64,000 nucleotides of DNA from Aerococcus loyolae. GTDB taxonomy: Bacteria > Bacillota > Bacilli > Lactobacillales > Aerococcaceae. Below the pieces are notes generated by a model. The model ran no database searches. It was not told the origin of the DNA and worked only from the letters and a program-made list of their open reading frames with translations. The stretch lies in contig NZ_CP126958.1 in NCBI RefSeq assembly GCF_002871915.2, positions 1,798,001 through 1,862,000 on the forward strand, in the 5' to 3' direction. This document shows positions 61,222 through 64,000 of this stretch, in pieces (within the stretch, counting starts at the first letter, position 1; each line of letters opens with the position of its first letter). Both the position numbers and the translations under genes were made by a program.

Positions 61222-62971
61222 TGAAATCCTCCTTATTTTGTTTAATCTTCCAGCTTTCTGTTTCTTCTCTTGCTTCTATAAATTTCTTATAAGTGCCTTC
61301 TTTTCTAATTAAATCTTCATGTTTCCCCACCTCCTCTAATTTTCCGTCTTTAAGAACTATAATCTGATTCGCATTTTTAACAGTCTTTAACCTATGAGCA
61401 ACCATTATAACCGTTTTGTTTTTTGTTAAACTTTCTATGGCTTCTTGAAGTTTATCCTCATTTTCTGGATCAACATTTGCTGTAGCTTCGTCAAAAATAA
61501 TAATCGGGGCATTTTTTATCATAGCCCTTGCTATTGATATTCTTTGTCTTTCTCCGCCTGAAAGAGATGTGCCGCCTTCGCCTATGATGGTTTGATAGCC
61601 TTCTGGCAAATTCATAATAAAGTCATGGCATTGGGCTTTTTTTGCCACTTCTATGACTTCTTCCTTCTTAGCTTGTGGTTTGCCAAATTTTATATTATTT
61701 TCGATGGTATCTTGGAAAAGATAAACATTTTGGAATACGGTGCTAATTAAATCCATTAAGGATTCAAGCGTGTAGTTTTTAATATTGACATCTCCAATCG
61801 ATATGCTGCCTTGATCCACGTCCCAAAATCTAGAAATAAGCGAACACATGGTGCTCTTACCAGATCCACTTGGTCCAATAATGGCTGTCATAGCCTTTTC
61901 CGGAATATGAACGGAAACCTCCCTTAAAATAGGTATTTTATCATAAGAAAAGCTAACATTATTGAATTCAATATCTGTATGATGAGGCGTAATCTTCTGG
62001 CCCTCAATATCCATCTGAGGCATATTTTCTGTTGTTTCTACTTGTTCTATAGAACTTGTTGCAACTCTTAATGTCGCCATGGCGGATCCTGCGGATTGAA
62101 TACTTGCAAACACCAGGAATGACATGATGATACACATAATTGCTTTCAATAAATCCATGGTGCCATTGATATAAAAATAAAGTGAAAGGACAATCATGGC
62201 AACACTGGAAATTCTTAAAACGAGCTCTTGCCCGATGGTATAGGGTGTAAATAATTTCTCCAAGGCTAGATTGGCTGAGCGACTTTCTTCTAGTGCCGAG
62301 CGTACGGTTTGGTCCCCTTTTCCTGTTAAATTAAAGGATTTAATGATCGGCATTCCTTGGATATATTCCAAGATCGTTTCTACTAAAAGAGATTGTGCCT
62401 CTTGCCTTTTTGGAGCAAGTGTCCTCGACTTTTTTTCCATGACAGAAGTAATATATAGATATAAAACCGTTCCTGCTATAACAATCAGCCCATTTCTCCA
62501 CTCGAAAAATAAAATCATCAGGGTGAACACAAATGAGTTAATGAAGCCACTCATCATAACAACTAAAACCATAGGAGCTGTATTCTCAACGTCATCTAGA
62601 ACAGTTGTTAAAACACCAGTCACTTTTCCAATATTATTTTCATTAAAGAATCCCATTGGAACCGTCTTCAGCATTTTTCCTATACTTATTCTTCGATTAG
62701 CTACCATAAAATACCCAGCATGCGTTTGATCTAATTGAGCAAAATAGTTGGCAGAAGACCTTCCAACAATACTTACCAACAACATAAGAAAAACCTTCAG
62801 TGCTATAAAGGAATTAAAATCTTTTGTCACCAAGGCTTGAAGCACAAAGTAAATGGCTCCTATTTGCAACATATTGAAGATGGCATACACAAATTCAAAA
62901 ATAACAGACTTGTTTAAATTTATTCGTTCCTTATCTGCAAATGCCCATATCTTTCGAAGTCCACTTAACAT
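61187..62971 (-). CDS. ABC half-transporter 2 (membrane domain plus ATPase)
   Basis: A 594-residue ABC type IV protein: about six membrane segments in 1-310, ATPase with GPSGSGKST near 367, LSGGERQRISIARAM near 470 and IIFDEATANVD. It belongs with the partner encoded at 62972 as a heterodimer. This IrtAB/YbtPQ-like class, though exporter-shaped, includes siderophore importers; the adjacent ECF system makes uptake of a metal-chelate or cofactor plausible but unproven. Confidence 0.88.
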   Translation of the reverse strand: MLSGLRKIWAFADKERINLNKSVIFEFVYAIFNMLQIGAIYFVLQALVTKDFNSFIALKVFLMLLVSIVGRSSANYFAQLDQTHAGYFMVANRRISIGKMLKTVPMGFFNENNIGKVTGVLTTVLDDVENTAPMVLVVMMSGFINSFVFTLMILFFEWRNGLIVIAGTVLYLYITSVMEKKSRTLAPKRQEAQSLLVETILEYIQGMPIIKSFNLTGKGDQTVRSALEESRSANLALEKLFTPYTIGQELVLRISSVAMIVLSLYFYINGTMDLLKAIMCIIMSFLVFASIQSAGSAMATLRVATSSIEQVETTENMPQMDIEGQKITPHHTDIEFNNVSFSYDKIPILREVSVHIPEKAMTAIIGPSGSGKSTMCSLISRFWDVDQGSISIGDVNIKNYTLESLMDLISTVFQNVYLFQDTIENNIKFGKPQAKKEEVIEVAKKAQCHDFIMNLPEGYQTIIGEGGTSLSGGERQRISIARAMIKNAPIIIFDEATANVDPENEDKLQEAIESLTKNKTVIMVAHRLKTVKNANQIIVLKDGKLEEVGKHEDLIRKEGTYKKFIEAREETESWKIKQNKEDFNEESINSKGFN

Positions 62972-64000
62972 CTAAGCCACCTCCTTTCCACCGATATGTG
63001 CTTCCCACATGGCTTGATAAAGTTTATTTTCTTTAAGAAGTTCTTCATGATTGCCACTTGCTACAAGTTTGCCATGATCGATGAGATAAATCTGGTCTGC
63101 ATTGGTTATTGTTGATAACCTATGAGCAATCATAATGATAGTTTTTCCCTGAATAAGCTTATTAATTGCTTTTTGTAAAACTTGCTCATTTTCAGGATCA
63201 ATATAAGCCGTCGCTTCATCTAATATGATAATTGGAGCATCTTTTATCATGGCTCTAGCAATGGTGATCCTCTGTTTTTCACCGCCTGATAAATGGTTTC
63301 CTCCACTCCCTACTTTGGTCTGATATCCATGCTCTAAAGACATAATAAAATCATGGCAACCAGAAGCTTTGGCAATTTCAATCACTTCTTCATCGCTAGC
63401 CGAAGGCTTGCCCATTCGAATATTTTCCATGATGGTATCGTTAAAAAGGAAAATATCCTGCGAAACAAAAGCAACTAAATCATAGAGTTGTTCAAGTGGA
63501 ATATTGAATAAATTAATTCCGCCAATCGATATTTCTCCCTGTTCTACGTCCCAGAAACCAGCAATTAACTTGGCAATGGTTGACTTTCCTGAACCACTTG
63601 GCCCAACAAAGGCATTTAAACTTTGCTCTTGAATTACCATATCGATTCCTTTAATAACTTCTTCTCCTGATTCATAGGAGAAATGTAGATTCTTGATAGC
63701 AATGTCATGATTTTTTAAATGAACTCTTTCTCTACGATGAACTTGTTCTGTCCCATTTAAGATTTCATCAATTCGTCCGACAGTTGTCCCTGTTTGAGCT
63801 AAGGCATCGACAAAGTTAATAGCAGCTAGTAAGGGACCGGCTATACCAAGAGAAAGAATGATGGTCGTAATAAAGGTTGACATCTCTAAACTTCCATTAA
63901 TAAACATAATCCAACCAACAGGTAATACCGTAATCAAAGTTGTTGGTGAAATGTTCTTGGATAAGGACACCAGCATTTGACATTTTTTCATCCAATGATA
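62972..64000 (-). CDS. ABC half-transporter 1, partial at the window edge
   Basis: The last 343 codons are visible and the frame stays open to base 64000, so the N-terminal membrane part is outside. Visible are the last membrane segments, Walker A GPSGSGKST, LSGGEKQRITIARAM and ILDEATAYID. It ends one base before the partner gene starts. An ATG at 63991 is internal. Confidence 0.88.
   Translation of the reverse strand, partial: YHWMKKCQMLVSLSKNISPTTLITVLPVGWIMFINGSLEMSTFITTIILSLGIAGPLLAAINFVDALAQTGTTVGRIDEILNGTEQVHRRERVHLKNHDIAIKNLHFSYESGEEVIKGIDMVIQEQSLNAFVGPSGSGKSTIAKLIAGFWDVEQGEISIGGINLFNIPLEQLYDLVAFVSQDIFLFNDTIMENIRMGKPSASDEEVIEIAKASGCHDFIMSLEHGYQTKVGSGGNHLSGGEKQRITIARAMIKDAPIIILDEATAYIDPENEQVLQKAINKLIQGKTIIMIAHRLSTITNADQIYLIDHGKLVASGNHEELLKENKLYQAMWEAHIGGKEVA

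Larger units (their letters stand above)
48491..64000. mobile_element. Integrative element (left part), inserted in hsdM, three serine recombinases
   Basis: It starts immediately after the broken hsdM frame. The visible order is three large serine recombinases, a small conserved gene, a sigma-like protein, an XRE/ImmA pair, a RhuM-like gene, then ECF and ABC transporter cargo. The sequence is clearly more AT-rich than the backbone. As recalled knowledge, Tn1806-like streptococcal elements also carry three serine recombinases and enter hsdM. No conjugation genes are visible; the right end lies outside, so whether it is a full ICE is not shown. Confidence 0.8.

Noticed and set aside
48491..64000. 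Calling the region a complete conjugative element
   Set aside because: No relaxase, coupling protein or type IV secretion gene is visible; the rest lies outside the window.
1..64000. tRNA, rRNA or riboswitch genes
   Set aside because: I found no cloverleaf, rRNA stretch or recognisable riboswitch core; a covariance-model scan would be needed to exclude small RNAs.

Overview
The window looks like the chromosome of a low-to-moderate GC lactic acid bacterium, most likely Aerococcaceae (Aerococcus-like). This is an inference from a class III fructose bisphosphatase, a Gram-positive glucitol PTS, cre-type CcpA sites, strong AGGAGG ribosome sites and host-associated sugar operons. Without a database search the genus cannot be fixed.

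Layout. 1-5.5 kb: housekeeping genes (fbp, a FabK-like flavoenzyme, a PfpI/DJ-1 protein) and a Doc-type toxin, separated by two clusters of a hairpin-forming intergenic repeat. 5.5-10.7 kb: complete glucitol (sorbitol) PTS operon with its PRD regulator. 10.8-13.1 kb: a transaldolase-like aldolase and two convergent, paralogous HAD phosphatases. 13.2-20.7 kb: ascorbate (ula) operon with a divergent DeoR-family regulator and an extra acetyltransferase. 21-28.3 kb: AT-rich island bracketed by two inverted, decayed ISL3-type relics. It encodes a second UlaA/UlaB-like PTS, a cytoplasmic sulfatase, its formylglycine-generating enzyme and a TauE-type anion exporter. 28.5-30.3 kb: SorC-type regulator and an SDR dehydrogenase. 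30.4-36 kb: GC-richer, phage-derived block (CI-like repressor, DnaD-like replication protein, sigma-like factor, small membrane proteins, holin, endolysin) with no structural genes. 36-39.9 kb: membrane-anchored surface proteins. 39.9-48.5 kb: type I restriction-modification locus with inverted hsdS cassettes, a tyrosine recombinase and two toxin-antitoxin pairs. 48.5-64 kb: left part of an AT-rich integrative element whose three serine recombinases sit against a split hsdM. Its visible cargo is an ECF transporter and a pair of ABC half-transporters, and it runs off the window.

How the parts work together. Several sugar promoters share one design, with a cre site over the -35 box. The ula promoter and the sulfatase-island promoter also share short operator-like motifs next to the DeoR-type gene. 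This suggests, as inference, that the island feeds a desulfated product into the ascorbate pathway. The lead hypothesis is uptake of ascorbate 2-sulfate or a similar sulfated acid sugar, intracellular desulfation and export of the sulfate. The restriction locus appears built to switch specificity by inversion, but the element has cut hsdM inside its AdoMet-binding motif, so methylation and restriction are probably off while the element is integrated.
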